From: Roseomonas xinghualingensis
Lineage (GTDB): Bacteria; Pseudomonadota; Alphaproteobacteria; Acetobacterales; Acetobacteraceae
Direction of reading: 5' to 3'
NCBI RefSeq assembly: GCF_025791835.1
Contig: NZ_JAOXLP010000011.1
Location: 62,001-126,000 of the forward strand
DNA: 64,000 bases
The notes below the pieces were generated by a model. That model worked only from the letters and a program-made list of their open reading frames with translations. It did not search any database and was not told where the DNA came from. This document shows positions 41,595 to 51,502 of this stretch, piece after piece (position 1 is the first letter of the stretch; every line of letters starts with the position of its first letter). Position numbers and translations under genes: made by a program.

Positions 41595-44440
41595 CAGGCG
41601 ACGGCCGCTTCGCAGCGCAGGCAGAGGGTCGGGTGGGCCGCACTGCGGCCGACCTCCGGCAGGACCCGCCAGCAGCGGTCGCATTTCTGGCCGTGGGCGG
41701 GGGCGAAGCGGGCGGAGGCGCCGCCTTCCGTCTCCACGCCCTCTCCTGCGAGCGGGGTGTCCGTGAGCGTCAGGTCGGAGGTGATGCAGAGCTCGGCCCA
41801 GGGCAGATCCGCCAGATCGGCCTGGGCCGTGCCCAGATGCAGCTCCGGCGCCGCCTGGAGGGAGCTGCCGATGGTGCCGGCGGCGCGCGCCTTCTCCAGC
41901 GCGCCGGTGACGAGGCCGCGTACCGCGCGCACCCGGGTCCAGCGCTCGGCCAGGGCATCATCCCGCCATTCCGCCGGGACCTCCACGAAGGTCTGGAGAT
42001 GCACGCTGTCCGCCGCCTCTCCGAAGCGGGCGAGCCAGGCTTCCTCGGCGGTGAAGGTCAGCACCGGGGCAAGCCAGGTGCAGAGGCAGCGGTGCAGCAC
42101 GTCCAGCACCGTGCGGGCGGCGCGGCGGCGCGGGTCATCCGGGCGGTCGCAATAGAGGCTGTCCTTGCGGATGTCGAAGAGGAAGGCCGAGAGGTCGGAG
42201 GCGCAGAAGTTGTGGATCTCCGGCATCACGCCGGACCAGTCGTAATCCTCGGCCGCCTTACGGATGCGGGCATCGATCTGGCTGACCCGGTGCAGGATCC
42301 AGCGCTCCAGCTCGGGCAGTTCGGCGTAGGGAACCGTCTCCGCGTCGGTGAAGCCGTCGAGGCTGCCGAGCAGCCAGCGCAGCGTGTTGCGGATGCGGCG
42401 GTACAGCTCCGCCTGCTGCGTCAGGATGGTCTTGCCGATGCGCAGGTCTTCCGCAAAGTCCGAGTTCATCACCCAGAGCCGCAGGATATCGGCGCCGTAG
42501 TCCTTCATCACCGTCTGCGGGGCGGTGACGTTGCCGAGGGACTTCGACATCTTCCGCCCGGTTTCATCCAGCACGAAGCCATGCGTCAGTATGGCCTTGA
42601 AGGGCGCGACGCCGCGCGTGCCGACGGATTCCAGCAGCGAGGAGTGGAACCAGCCGCGATGCTGGTCCGAGCCTTCCAGGTAGAGATCGGCCGGGAAGGG
42701 CAGGCCATGGTCGGGCAGGCAGAAGGCATGGGTCGAGCCGGACTCGAACCACACATCCACGATGTCCATCACCTGCTCGTAGTCGTCGGGGTTCCGGCCT
42801 TCGCCCAGGAAGCGGGCGGCGGCGCCGGGCTTATACCAGGCATCCGCGCCCTCCTCGCGGAAGACGCCGATGATGCGGGCCATCACCATCGGGTCGCGCA
42901 GCACCTCGCCTGAGCGCTTGTCCACGAAGACGGCGATGGGCACGCCCCAGGCGCGCTGGCGGGAGATGCACCAATCCGGCCGCGCCGCGACCATGGAGCC
43001 GATGCGGTTGCGGCCCTGGTCCGGCACGAAATGCGTGTTGGCGATGGCTTCCAGCGCCTTGGCGCGGATCTGGTTCTCGTCATCCATGGCGATGAACCAC
43101 TGTGGTGTCGCGCGGAAGATGACCGGCTTCTTGCTGCGCCAGCTATGCGGGTAGCTGTGCTTCAGGCTGCCCTTGGCCGCCAGCGTTCCCATGCTTTCCA
43201 GCGCCGCCCAGACGGGTTCATGCGCCTTGAAGACATGGATGCCGGTGAAGCCCGGCGCCTGTACGGTATAGGTGCCGTCATCGCCCACCATTTCCGGCAC
43301 CGGAAGGCCGTGCGCGCGGCCGAGGGCGAAGTCGTCCTCACCATGGCTGGGGGCGATGTGGACGAAGCCCGTGCCCGCTTCGGCAGTGACAAAATCGCCG
43401 GGCAGCATCGGCACGTCATGGTCATAGGCGCCCTCGCCCGCGGGCCAGCCACGCAGGGGATGGGCCAGGATGGTGCCGGCGAGCTCGCTGCCCTTGATGA
43501 CGCGGCGGAGGGTATGGGCGGCGAGGCCCGCCTCCTTCGCGAAGTTGGGAAGGAGGGAGAGGGCGACGATCAGCCGGTTGCCGATGGTCAGCAGCGAGCC
43601 TTCCTCGGTGCCGTCCACATGCACCAACGCGTAGTCGATCTCCTCGCCGAAGGCCACGGCGCGGTTGGCGGGGATGGTCCAGGGCGTGGTGGTCCAGGCC
43701 AGCACGCGGGCGCCTTCCAGGTCTGGCGCATTCGTCTTCACCACCGGGAAGGCGGCGTGAAGGGTGGGGCTGGTGACGTCGTGATACTCGATTTCGGCAT
43801 CCGCCAGCGCGGTCTTCTCGACCGGGCTCCACATCACCGGACGGAGGCCGCGATAGAGGGAGCCGTTCATCAGGAAGCGGCCGATCTCCTCAACGATGGT
43901 CGCCTCGGAGGTGAAGTCCATGGTGGCGTAGGGGTTCTCCCAGTCGCCGAGCACGCCCAGGCGCTTGAACTCCTCCCGCTGAACCCCGAGCCAGTGGCGG
44001 GCATATTCACGGCACTCGGCGCGGAATTCGAGGACGGGGACGGAATCCTTGTCCCGCTTCTTGGCCCGGTACTCCTCCTCGACCTTCCACTCGATCGGCA
44101 GGCCGTGGCAGTCCCATCCGGGCACGTAATCGGCATCCCGGCCCGACATCTGGGCGGTGCGGTTGATCACGTCCTTCAGGATCTTGTTCAGCGCGTGGCC
44201 GATATGCAGAGGGCCGTTCGCATAGGGAGGGCCGTCATGCAGGACGAATTTAGGCAGGCCGTGGGAGCGTTCCCGAAGCTGGCCACGCAGGTCCTGGGCC
44301 TCCCAGCGGGCCAGCATGGCGGGCTCGCGCTTCGGCAGGTCGCCGCGCATGGGGAAGGGGGTCTTCGGCAGGAAGACGGTGCCGCGGTAGTCCCGCCCTT
44401 CCTTCGCTTGCGTGTCCTGGGGGCTGGGGGCGTCGGTCAT
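41594..44440 (-). CDS. ileS: Isoleucyl-tRNA synthetase IleS
   Basis: A 948-residue class I synthetase. The HIGH motif is PLHIGHALN, the KMSKS motif is GRKMSKSLGN, the editing (CP1) domain has AWTTTPWTIPANRAVAFG, and the C-terminal zinc finger is CDRCW...CLRCE. ATG at 44440. The 235-bp leader (44441-44675) has a GC-rich CCGCGCC/GGCGCGG stem at 44461-44493 and no T-box. It heads the ileS-lspA-DUF3035-M16 series. Confidence 0.97.
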   Translation of the reverse strand: MTDAPSPQDTQAKEGRDYRGTVFLPKTPFPMRGDLPKREPAMLARWEAQDLRGQLRERSHGLPKFVLHDGPPYANGPLHIGHALNKILKDVINRTAQMSGRDADYVPGWDCHGLPIEWKVEEEYRAKKRDKDSVPVLEFRAECREYARHWLGVQREEFKRLGVLGDWENPYATMDFTSEATIVEEIGRFLMNGSLYRGLRPVMWSPVEKTALADAEIEYHDVTSPTLHAAFPVVKTNAPDLEGARVLAWTTTPWTIPANRAVAFGEEIDYALVHVDGTEEGSLLTIGNRLIVALSLLPNFAKEAGLAAHTLRRVIKGSELAGTILAHPLRGWPAGEGAYDHDVPMLPGDFVTAEAGTGFVHIAPSHGEDDFALGRAHGLPVPEMVGDDGTYTVQAPGFTGIHVFKAHEPVWAALESMGTLAAKGSLKHSYPHSWRSKKPVIFRATPQWFIAMDDENQIRAKALEAIANTHFVPDQGRNRIGSMVAARPDWCISRQRAWGVPIAVFVDKRSGEVLRDPMVMARIIGVFREEGADAWYKPGAAARFLGEGRNPDDYEQVMDIVDVWFESGSTHAFCLPDHGLPFPADLYLEGSDQHRGWFHSSLLESVGTRGVAPFKAILTHGFVLDETGRKMSKSLGNVTAPQTVMKDYGADILRLWVMNSDFAEDLRIGKTILTQQAELYRRIRNTLRWLLGSLDGFTDAETVPYAELPELERWILHRVSQIDARIRKAAEDYDWSGVMPEIHNFCASDLSAFLFDIRKDSLYCDRPDDPRRRAARTVLDVLHRCLCTWLAPVLTFTAEEAWLARFGEAADSVHLQTFVEVPAEWRDDALAERWTRVRAVRGLVTGALEKARAAGTIGSSLQAAPELHLGTAQADLADLPWAELCITSDLTLTDTPLAGEGVETEGGASARFAPAHGQKCDRCWRVLPEVGRSAAHPTLCLRCEAAVA

Positions 44441-44618
44441 GGTGGGTCCGGAGTTTCGGGCCGCGCCTCCCGGGTTTGGCAGGAGGGGCGCGGCAAAGGG
44501 GCAGGCGCTGCGGTGTAATCCCGGCCCTCAGAGGAGGACCGGGCCGGGAATTCGCGCGCGGGGCAACCGGGGAAACATGGACGCCATATGCGGAGGGGGC
44601 ATGGGCGGGGTCAAGCGA

Positions 44619-44648
44619 GGGGTGCCAGCCCTGTGCGGGGCGCACCCC
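44619..44648 (-). terminator. GC-rich hairpin downstream of the DUF3297 gene
   Basis: GGGGTGC (44619-44625) pairs with GCACCCC (44642-44648), and inside it GCCC with GGGC, giving an 11-bp interrupted stem. It begins 28 bases after the DUF3297 stop in the direction of transcription. No U-tract follows, so termination strength is uncertain. Confidence 0.45.
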
Positions 44649-44675
44649 TGGCAGGGCGATTTCCCCCGGCCTGGA

Positions 44676-44930
44676 TCAGGCTTCCGGCGCGGCCTGGTCC
44701 CGGAGATAGGGCTCAACCTTGCCTTGGAGCTTCAAGGTCATCGGCTTGCCATTGCGGTCCACAGCCTTGCCGACGGAAAGCCGAACCCAGCCCTCGCTGA
44801 CGCAGTACTCCTCGACATTGTTCTTTTCGACCCCTTTGAAGCGGATGCCCACGCCGCGCTCGAGCAACTCGGCGTTGAAATAGGGGCTCTGGGGGTCGGT
44901 GGAGAGGCGGTCGGGCAGGGTATCGGTCAT
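44676..44930 (-). CDS. DUF3297 family small protein
   Basis: An 84-residue cytosolic protein of the conserved DUF3297 family (PDRLSTDPQSPYFNAELLERGVGIRFKG, then VEEYCVSEGWVRLSVGKAVDR). The function is unknown. It is a single gene upstream of ileS with its own hairpin terminator. ATG at 44930, with an AT-richer leader on the far side. Confidence 0.88.
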   Translation of the reverse strand: MTDTLPDRLSTDPQSPYFNAELLERGVGIRFKGVEKNNVEEYCVSEGWVRLSVGKAVDRNGKPMTLKLQGKVEPYLRDQAAPEA

Positions 44931-45079
44931 GGGGGAGCGTCTTTTGTGCGTTCGGTGGCGATGTCAATCCATTCTGGGCCCAGCCGCCTTCCATGGGAAC
45001 TGGGAGGGGGTGCCCTGTTCCCGGCTTCTGAGGGCCGGCATGGCGAAGGGCCGCTACCCGCCGGGGGCGAGGGGTGGAG

Positions 45080-45619
45080 TCACTCGCCTGGCATGATCCG
45101 CACCGGGCTGCCCCAGGCACGGGCGTTGTCCGGTATGTCGCGATTGACAAAGGACATGGCGCCAATCACCGCGCCGCTTCCGATCGTGACGCCCATCTGC
45201 ACCACGCTGTTAGGACCCAGATAAACGCCTGACCCGATGGTGGTGCGCGCCTTGTCGATCGGCGCCGCTCCGAGGGTGGTCGCGCGCCTGACCGTATGGT
45301 GCGAATAGATCTGTACGCCGGCGCTGATATCGACATGGTCTCCGATCACGAGGCCGCCGCTGCCGTCGAGGATGACGTTCGGCCCTATCCAGCAATTCCG
45401 TCCAACCGTCACATTCCCCAGAACCAGAACGTTATCATAGCAGGATGAACCCTCTCCGAAACCTTCGAAGCGGGCGCGTTCCCAGCGGTCCGCGAGCAGA
45501 TCCCCTACCGAAAGGCCCCGATTGAAGCGTGCACGCATCTCCTGCCGGCTTCGCAGATGCCAGTTCCGCAGTTGCCTGGAGAGATCTGGCGCATCGGATG
45601 CCATGTCATCCCCCGTCAT
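45080..45619 (-). CDS. Hexapeptide-repeat (left-handed beta-helix) acyltransferase
   Basis: A 179-residue acyltransferase. Hexapeptide coils run from about residue 68 (LGNVTVGRNCWIGPNVIL) to the C-terminus (IGSGVYLGPNSVVQMGVTIGSGAVIGAMSFV), and the catalytic His lies in IYSHHTV. It resembles WcaF/maltose O-acetyltransferase-type enzymes that acetylate sugars. ATG at 45619 follows GGAGAG. It is the last gene of the minus-strand exopolysaccharide operon and probably O-acetylates a repeat-unit sugar. Confidence 0.85.
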   Translation of the reverse strand: MTGDDMASDAPDLSRQLRNWHLRSRQEMRARFNRGLSVGDLLADRWERARFEGFGEGSSCYDNVLVLGNVTVGRNCWIGPNVILDGSGGLVIGDHVDISAGVQIYSHHTVRRATTLGAAPIDKARTTIGSGVYLGPNSVVQMGVTIGSGAVIGAMSFVNRDIPDNARAWGSPVRIMPGE

Positions 45620-45746
45620 CGATGGCTCTCCGGAAGATCATCGTGAGCAATCGCTTTCGGATGCGAAGGGATAATCCTGAGGACGGGAATGTCCGTGTTC
45701 AAGCATGCCTCCGTTGCTCGCCGGCCTCCTGGCGGGTGGCCAGCTT

Positions 45747-47237
45747 CTAGGCCCAACGTCCCACCTGGCGGGCCACAACCCGAATGCCGTTGCGCAGTTC
45801 ACCCAGCAGAGGGTGGCTGGTTATCAGAAGGCCCGCGCCCCATCCGATGACAGCGGCAGTGCCCGAGAACAGCATGGCCTGGATCGAAAGATCGAAGCGA
45901 AAGCCGGCCATTGCCACAGCTGCGGCGGGTGGCGCGGCGGCGCACAAGGCCACAACCACGCTGCTTCGTATGGCCAGCGCGATCTCGCCCCAGCCAAGGG
46001 AGATACGGCGCCGGATGAAACTGAGAGCGACATAGACCTGCAAGGGTGCATTGATGAATTGCGCCGCCGCCACCGCTTCGAGATTCAGGAACGAGGCGGC
46101 GAAGATGATGGCCATGGAAGGCGGCAGTGAAATCAGGCTCATGCTCACCGTGTCGCGGATGTGCCCGATGGAGACCAGGAGCGGATAGGTCATGAAGGCA
46201 GGGAAGAGGCAAAGCGAGCCGAGCGCGATGAAGCGCACAAGCGGTGCCACTGACATCCACTGCTCGCCGAACAGGATCCAAATGATGGGATCCGCCAGCA
46301 AGGCGAGGCAGAGCAGGATCGGCCATTGCAGGGCGGTCATGTATGTGAGGGCCAGGAGGTAGGGCTGCTTGAGCTCGCCTCCCTTGCGGACATGATCGGC
46401 CAGTGCCGGAAGGATCACGGGTTGCAAGGCGCTGATGACCAGCCTGTCGGGCAATTGGCACAGCATGGTTGCCCGGCTGAACAGTCCCACTGCTCCGAGG
46501 CCCAGTATGCGGCCGAGGATCAACTGCGGCAGGGAGTCATGGAGTACGTTGATCACGCCGCTGGCCGTGGAATAACCCCCGAAGGAGGCGACTTTCCGCC
46601 ACTCCGCGAAGCTGGGCTGGAACGCCCAGAAATACGGCCGCCAGGCAAAGGCCATGACGGTGCGTGTTATGCTGCCGGCCAGCATGGCCCAGGCCAGGCT
46701 CATATATCCATGGCCGAGCATGGCAAGCGTGGTCACCACCAGGAGGTTCACCGCTGCCGCCAGCAGGTTGATTCCTGCCAGGACATCGAATGCCAGATCC
46801 CGCCGCAGCAAGCTGAGGCTGGGTATGGAGAATGGGAGCAGCAGGAAATTTGCCGCGAAGAGTGGGATGACCCGGGCAAGGCCAGGTTCGTCGTAGAATG
46901 CAACGATGGTGGGCGTGGCAGCGAAGAGCACGGCTGAGCAGAACAGGGACAGGATCAATGCCAGGGTGAAGGCTGAGCGTACATTCTGGCGGGATGCCTC
47001 GCGTTCCTGCACGAGGTAGTTGCCGACACCGAAATCTCGGAGGATGTCGATCAGCATGACGACGGAGTAGCCCACCGTGAACAGCCCGAACTCCTTCGGA
47101 GTCAGCAGGCGTGACAGGATGACGGTCGCGAGCAGGCCCAGGGCGTAGCTGCCGTACTTCTCCCCGAATGAGAACAACAGAGACCGTCTTACAGTGCTCT
47201 TTCGAGAGGCGGGTTCGACCCCCTGCTGACTCATCAA
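45747..47237 (-). CDS. Polysaccharide flippase (Wzx-like)
   Basis: A 496-residue membrane protein of the MOP superfamily (oligosaccharide flippase branch) with roughly 12-14 helices and the typical N-terminal block LLFSFGEKYGSYALGLLATVILSRLLTPKEFGLFTVGYSVV. It would move lipid-linked repeat units across the inner membrane. Its ATG overlaps the stop of the glycosyltransferase gene upstream (ATGA). A 127-bp gap separates it from the acyltransferase. No Wzy polymerase is recognisable in the window. Confidence 0.9.
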   Translation of the reverse strand: MMSQQGVEPASRKSTVRRSLLFSFGEKYGSYALGLLATVILSRLLTPKEFGLFTVGYSVVMLIDILRDFGVGNYLVQEREASRQNVRSAFTLALILSLFCSAVLFAATPTIVAFYDEPGLARVIPLFAANFLLLPFSIPSLSLLRRDLAFDVLAGINLLAAAVNLLVVTTLAMLGHGYMSLAWAMLAGSITRTVMAFAWRPYFWAFQPSFAEWRKVASFGGYSTASGVINVLHDSLPQLILGRILGLGAVGLFSRATMLCQLPDRLVISALQPVILPALADHVRKGGELKQPYLLALTYMTALQWPILLCLALLADPIIWILFGEQWMSVAPLVRFIALGSLCLFPAFMTYPLLVSIGHIRDTVSMSLISLPPSMAIIFAASFLNLEAVAAAQFINAPLQVYVALSFIRRRISLGWGEIALAIRSSVVVALCAAAPPAAAVAMAGFRFDLSIQAMLFSGTAAVIGWGAGLLITSHPLLGELRNGIRVVARQVGRWA

Positions 47238-48502
47238 GGCATGCCTGACACCGCCAGGGCGGGCGCGTGTGGCTGAAGGAGTGCTGCCGCCTGACTTCCT
47301 GGCCCCAGCATTGCTTCCAGGGGACGCAGCGTTGCCGCCCAGTCATAGGTATCGAGCATGGATGCTCGTGCCGCTTCGCCCAGACGGGGATGTGCGCCAT
47401 CCAGCACCTGCGCCACCATGCGTGCCATCTCCGCCGCACCGTCGGCCACCAGAAGATCCCGTCCGGGCCGCGCGCGTACGCCTTCAAAGGCCTGCGGCGA
47501 GGCAATAACGGGCCGGGCCATGGCCATCGCTTCCAGCACCTTGTTCTGAATTCCCCGGGCGATCCGCAGCGGCGCGACGACCGCATCGGCATGGGCAATA
47601 TAAGGGCGTGTATCCGCGACCCGGCCTGTCACATGCACATTCGGAAGTTGTGCCAATGCCCGCACCTGTGGGGAGGGGTTCGCGCCCACGATGTGGAAAT
47701 GCGGAGATGGGACGCGGCTGAGCAGCCGAGGCATCACCTCCTCCACGAACCAGCAGACCGCATCGACATTGGGGCGGTAGTCCATCGTTCCCGTGAAGAC
47801 GAGGGCGGGAGCATCGTCCTTGAAGGGGCGGGGATAGGGGCGTGCCGGATCGAAGCGATGCAGGTCCACGCCATTGTCCACCCAGCCCGCTCGCGAAGCG
47901 CATTCCGGCGCGATCTCCACGAAACGCCGCCGCTCATCCTCGGACACGAAGAGGGTGCGATCGAAATCCCTGGCCGCCTGCCGCTCGAATGTCAGCAAGG
48001 TCCGTGCTTCACGTGCCCAGACCTGGCGCCTGATTCCATGCGCATTGGCCGCATAGGCCAGCCACTTCTCCGAATCCACATCCACCATGTCCAGCACCCT
48101 GCGCAGCCCGGGGCGGCGGGCTGCCGGGCCCATGACGTAAGGCGCCATCGTGGAGGAATACACGAAGGCCGCGTCGTAGCGGTTCGCCTCCAGGCCGCGC
48201 TCCACCCAGGCCCGCAAATGGGGTTCGTGGAACCAGCCCAGGCCCAGCGGCTGGCCCGGGCGGAGATGGACCAGGGCACGCAGGATTTGCGAGCGCCGGC
48301 TGACAGGGCGGCACTCGACCACGGCGCAGCGTGCCTGCAATGCGGGAAGGTGAGCAAGGTCAGCCGGGTCATCGGCCAGAAAGCCCAGATCCACCTCCCA
48401 CCGCTCGGCCAAGTGGTTGAGGATGTGCCAGGCACGGATCTTCTCGCCCTTATCCGGCGGATAGGGAATCCGGTGGCAGAGGAAGAGCAGCCGCCGACGC
48501 AT
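47234..48502 (-). CDS. Glycosyltransferase, XrtA/PEP-CTERM-locus type (TIGR03087-like)
   Basis: A 422-residue GT-B-fold glycosyltransferase. The N-terminus RRRLLFLCHRIPYPPDKGEKIRAWHIL and the acceptor region are characteristic of the TIGR03087 family found in XrtA-associated polysaccharide loci; the C-terminal donor domain has GTMDYRPNVDAVCWFVEEV and GIQNKVLEAMAMARPVIASP. It probably adds a sugar to a lipid-linked repeat unit. It overlaps the flippase gene and sits five bases after FemAB. Confidence 0.9.
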   Translation of the reverse strand: MRRRLLFLCHRIPYPPDKGEKIRAWHILNHLAERWEVDLGFLADDPADLAHLPALQARCAVVECRPVSRRSQILRALVHLRPGQPLGLGWFHEPHLRAWVERGLEANRYDAAFVYSSTMAPYVMGPAARRPGLRRVLDMVDVDSEKWLAYAANAHGIRRQVWAREARTLLTFERQAARDFDRTLFVSEDERRRFVEIAPECASRAGWVDNGVDLHRFDPARPYPRPFKDDAPALVFTGTMDYRPNVDAVCWFVEEVMPRLLSRVPSPHFHIVGANPSPQVRALAQLPNVHVTGRVADTRPYIAHADAVVAPLRIARGIQNKVLEAMAMARPVIASPQAFEGVRARPGRDLLVADGAAEMARMVAQVLDGAHPRLGEAARASMLDTYDWAATLRPLEAMLGPGSQAAALLQPHAPALAVSGMP

Positions 48503-48506
48503 GGCC

Positions 48507-49541
48507 TTAACCCAGTCCGCGAACGATGTGAGGCCCCAGGAAGTTTGCCATCGGTAGCGGCAGACGTTTCCAGGCGGCGATCATCAGCTTGTATTTGGGA
48601 TTGGAAGGATTGTGTTCGGGCAGGCGCGCGCCTTCCTTCAGCCGGTAGGAGTAGTGAAGCGGCTGCGCGGTGAAGCCCCAGTTCTTCTTGAAATCGAATG
48701 CTCCGGTCCCGGCTTTGCTGCGGCCGAAGTCGAACAGGCGGGCGCCACGCTCCGCGCCAGCACGGCGCATCACTTCCCAGTACATGAAATCATTGGCCGC
48801 GAGGGCGCGGGCCTGCCGGGTGCCGCCGCCGTAATAGGGCAGCACTTCGCCACGGAAGTGGAAGTTCAGCACCGAGGCCACAGGTTGGTCCTCGTGCAGC
48901 ACCGTGGTGACGTCATGAGCATCCGGAAAAGCCTGACCGAGCAGGTCGAAATAACGGCGCGGGAACACAGGCGTGCCAAGGTTGTGCACGCTTTCGGCAT
49001 AGATCCGGTGCAGCCGGTCCGTGTTGCCATCCGAGATGGAATGGAGCCCGTACTGGATGCCCTTGCGTACCATCGCCCGCTGCTTGCGAGGAATGGCTTT
49101 CATGTCCTGCTCGGCGTTGCCGGTGATAGGCTTGCGGAAGGTATAGTAGAGCGAGGAGCGGACCGGCAGATTCTCATTCGGTTGGTGCAGTTCCCGGAAC
49201 TCAAGGCAGGGCACACCCTTCTGGCGCATCAGTTCCAGCGAATAGGCCTCCAGGGCCATCTTCGCCTCCGGCGTGGCGGCCACAGGGCCGCCATAGACGC
49301 AGAATGGCGTAGAAATGAGCGCATCCCCGAACAGCCGCGTCCGCATGCGTGCAAGCGGTAGTACGCCGACAACCGTGCCGTCCTGCTCGGCCAGGGCGTA
49401 ATGCGTCGTATGGCCGAAAGCCTGCTCGATCACGCCGCGCCAGGACGACAGGTGAAAGAATGTAGCCTCGGGCGATGCCTGCACGAAGGCGTCCCAGGCG
49501 CCTGCGGCCGCGTCATTCATCTCCCGGACTCGCACGGCCAT
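48507..49541 (-). CDS. FemAB-like GNAT-fold protein, XrtA/PEP-CTERM-locus type
   Basis: A 344-residue protein. The ATG at 49541 has GAGGAAA upstream (minus strand); the longer frame is out of the neighbouring gene. FFHLSSWRGVIEQAFGHTTHYALAEQDG, YTFRKPITG and LFDFGRSKAGTGAFDFKKNWGF match the family annotated in XrtA systems as FemAB-like aminoacyl or peptidyl transferases. Its acceptor in exopolysaccharide assembly is not known. It lies between the deacetylase and the TIGR03087-type glycosyltransferase, the conserved order. Confidence 0.88.
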   Translation of the reverse strand: MAVRVREMNDAAAGAWDAFVQASPEATFFHLSSWRGVIEQAFGHTTHYALAEQDGTVVGVLPLARMRTRLFGDALISTPFCVYGGPVAATPEAKMALEAYSLELMRQKGVPCLEFRELHQPNENLPVRSSLYYTFRKPITGNAEQDMKAIPRKQRAMVRKGIQYGLHSISDGNTDRLHRIYAESVHNLGTPVFPRRYFDLLGQAFPDAHDVTTVLHEDQPVASVLNFHFRGEVLPYYGGGTRQARALAANDFMYWEVMRRAGAERGARLFDFGRSKAGTGAFDFKKNWGFTAQPLHYSYRLKEGARLPEHNPSNPKYKLMIAAWKRLPLPMANFLGPHIVRGLG

Positions 49542-49554
49542 TTTGTGGGTTTCC

Positions 49555-50460
49555 TCAGCCTGCCGCCAGGCGCGAAGCCGGTCTGCCGGCATCGAGCGCC
49601 GAGGCGAACACCTCATCCATTCGGCCCCAGGCAAAATCGCGGAGCAGTGCATCCACTCGCGAGGCCATGCTGGCGAGGCCGGTATAGTGCCGGAAGCGCG
49701 AGAGGCGGCTGGCCTCCCGTACCCGTGGCTGGTCCGGATCCACTTCCCAGGGATGAAAGTAAAAGATGCCGGGGCGCCCCTCCGAGTGGTTGACCCGGCG
49801 CAGCCCCGCGCGGAACACAGGATAGGGCAGCAGACGGAACCATCCGCCACCGGAGCAGGGCAGATTGCGCCCAAGGGCATGCACCGTTGTCATCGGTAGT
49901 TCCAGCACCCCATCCGAGCGCGGCCGATGCGGGCTGCGCGGCGCGTCAGGCGCACCATAGAGGTCGTGGCGAATGGGAAAGATGCTGGAGCTGTAGCGGT
50001 AACCTTCCTCCGCCAGCACGGCATGCGCCCAGGGGGTCGTGTTGGGACCGATCGAAAAAGTGGGTGCGCGGTAGCCTGTAACCTCGGTGCCAGCGATGTC
50101 TTCCAGCATGCGCTTCGAGCGGCGCAGGTCGGCGCGGAAGGCAACTTCCCCGAGCTCATTCACCAGCGCGTGGTCCCAGCCATGGCTGGCGAGCTCATGC
50201 CCATCTGCGTGGATGCGGCGAATCAGCGCAGGGTGGCGTTCGGCAACCCAGCCCAGGGTAAAAAAGGTGGCGTGCACACCGGCACGGGCAAATTGCTCTA
50301 GAATTCGGTCCGTATTCGCCTCAACCCGGGATGCGAGCCCGTCCCAGTCCGAGCGGCGGATTGTGTGGCAGAAGGCCCGGACCTGGAACCAGTCCTCGAC
50401 GTCCACGCTCATTGCGTTCAGCAGTGTCTTGGAGACAGGGCCGCCATTCACGTCGTTCAC
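49555..50460 (-). CDS. Polysaccharide deacetylase with DUF3473 domain (XrtA-locus type)
   Basis: A 301-residue NodB-type deacetylase. NAMSVDVEDWFQV carries the catalytic Asp-Asp pair, ELASHGWDH the metal His, and YRAPTFSIG the Arg; the C-terminal part (FYFHPWEVDPDQP) is the DUF3473 extension seen in XrtA-associated enzymes. The GTG at 50460 overlaps the upstream ATPase stop; an alternative GTG nine codons on is possible. Probably removes acetyl groups from the nascent polymer. Cytoplasmic location is implied by the absence of a signal. Confidence 0.9.
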   Translation of the reverse strand: MNDVNGGPVSKTLLNAMSVDVEDWFQVRAFCHTIRRSDWDGLASRVEANTDRILEQFARAGVHATFFTLGWVAERHPALIRRIHADGHELASHGWDHALVNELGEVAFRADLRRSKRMLEDIAGTEVTGYRAPTFSIGPNTTPWAHAVLAEEGYRYSSSIFPIRHDLYGAPDAPRSPHRPRSDGVLELPMTTVHALGRNLPCSGGGWFRLLPYPVFRAGLRRVNHSEGRPGIFYFHPWEVDPDQPRVREASRLSRFRHYTGLASMASRVDALLRDFAWGRMDEVFASALDAGRPASRLAAG

Positions 50461-51425
50461 GACTGAGCCCCAGTCTTCTGAATGAAGAGGTCTCTGAAGC
50501 CATTAAACAGGCGTTCGCGTTGGGCAACGAGGCGCTCGATAGCAGTCATCCGGCGTGCGAGATCGGCCAGTTCCTCTGATCCGAAGGAAGGCGCTTCGTG
50601 AGATGCCTCCATCTTGCCGCCCAGATCCTCCTCAAGTTCCAGGGCTGTGGCCTCTACCAGGGGCGCTGTCAGGCGTGAGGTCCGCTCCAATTCGCCGCCC
50701 AGCAGCACGCGCGAGCAGAGGCGGTTGATCCGGCGCGGGATGCCGGCGCTGTGACGATGCACCAGATCCAGGGCATCCTCTTCCCAAAGTGGGCGGCCTT
50801 CCCAGCCTACGGCGCGCATCCGGTGGAACACATAGGCATGTGTTTCTTCGCGCGACAGGCCGCCGAGATGATAGGAGGCCAGGATGCGCTGGCGAAGCTG
50901 CTCCAGGTCCTGGCGAACCAGTGTGCGGCGGAGTTGCGGCTGGCCCAGAAGGATGATCTGCAGAAGCGCTTGCCCATCCACGGTGATGTTGGAGAGCATC
51001 CGCAGTTCCTCGAGTGCCTCCGTCGGTAACCCTTGGGCCTCGTCCACGATCAGCAGGTGGCGCCGCGCGCCATCTTGTAAGGCGGCCGTGATCGCACGCA
51101 GAACCGCAGCCTTGTTGCCTTCAGATTGCACACCGAGGACGTCTGCCAGCAGGCGCAGCAGGTCGTCGCCGGAAAGCTGCGTGGTCACGATCCGCGACAC
51201 GAGGAAGTTCGCAGGGTCCAGCTTGGAGCATAGATGCTCGACAAGGGTGGTTTTGCCTGCTCCGACTTCGCCGGTGATCACCACGAAGCCTTCCTTCTGT
51301 GCAAGGCCATAGACCAAATGCGCATGCGCCCGGCTGTGAACGGAGCTAGGAAAGAACAGCTTCGCGTCAGGGGTCATTCGGAAGGGACGATCGCGGAAGC
51401 CGTAGTATTCAGTGTACATGGCCAT
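50457..51425 (-). CDS. XrtA/PEP-CTERM-locus ATPase (TIGR03015-like, ExeA type)
   Basis: A 322-residue AAA ATPase of the ExeA/GspA type. YYGFRDRPFRMTPDAKLFF is the family N-terminus; Walker A is TGEVGAGKTTL, Walker B LLIVDEAQGL. It is a constant member of XrtA-associated export loci and may energise assembly of the export apparatus. ATG at 51425 or 51419. The C-terminal region contains a coiled-coil-like stretch (ADLARRMTAIERLVAQRERL). Confidence 0.9.
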   Translation of the reverse strand: MAMYTEYYGFRDRPFRMTPDAKLFFPSSVHSRAHAHLVYGLAQKEGFVVITGEVGAGKTTLVEHLCSKLDPANFLVSRIVTTQLSGDDLLRLLADVLGVQSEGNKAAVLRAITAALQDGARRHLLIVDEAQGLPTEALEELRMLSNITVDGQALLQIILLGQPQLRRTLVRQDLEQLRQRILASYHLGGLSREETHAYVFHRMRAVGWEGRPLWEEDALDLVHRHSAGIPRRINRLCSRVLLGGELERTSRLTAPLVEATALELEEDLGGKMEASHEAPSFGSEELADLARRMTAIERLVAQRERLFNGFRDLFIQKTGAQS

Positions 51426-51502
51426 GGCCCCATTGTCCGAGTTGCGATTGCGGATTCAGCAGCCGAGATGGTGGTTGGCTAAGCCTTTGTGCTGTGATCG
51501 GT

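Noticed and set aside
44441..44675. Possible T-box or tRNA in the ileS leader
   Set aside because: Only GC-rich stems are seen, no T-box sequence or cloverleaf could be folded.
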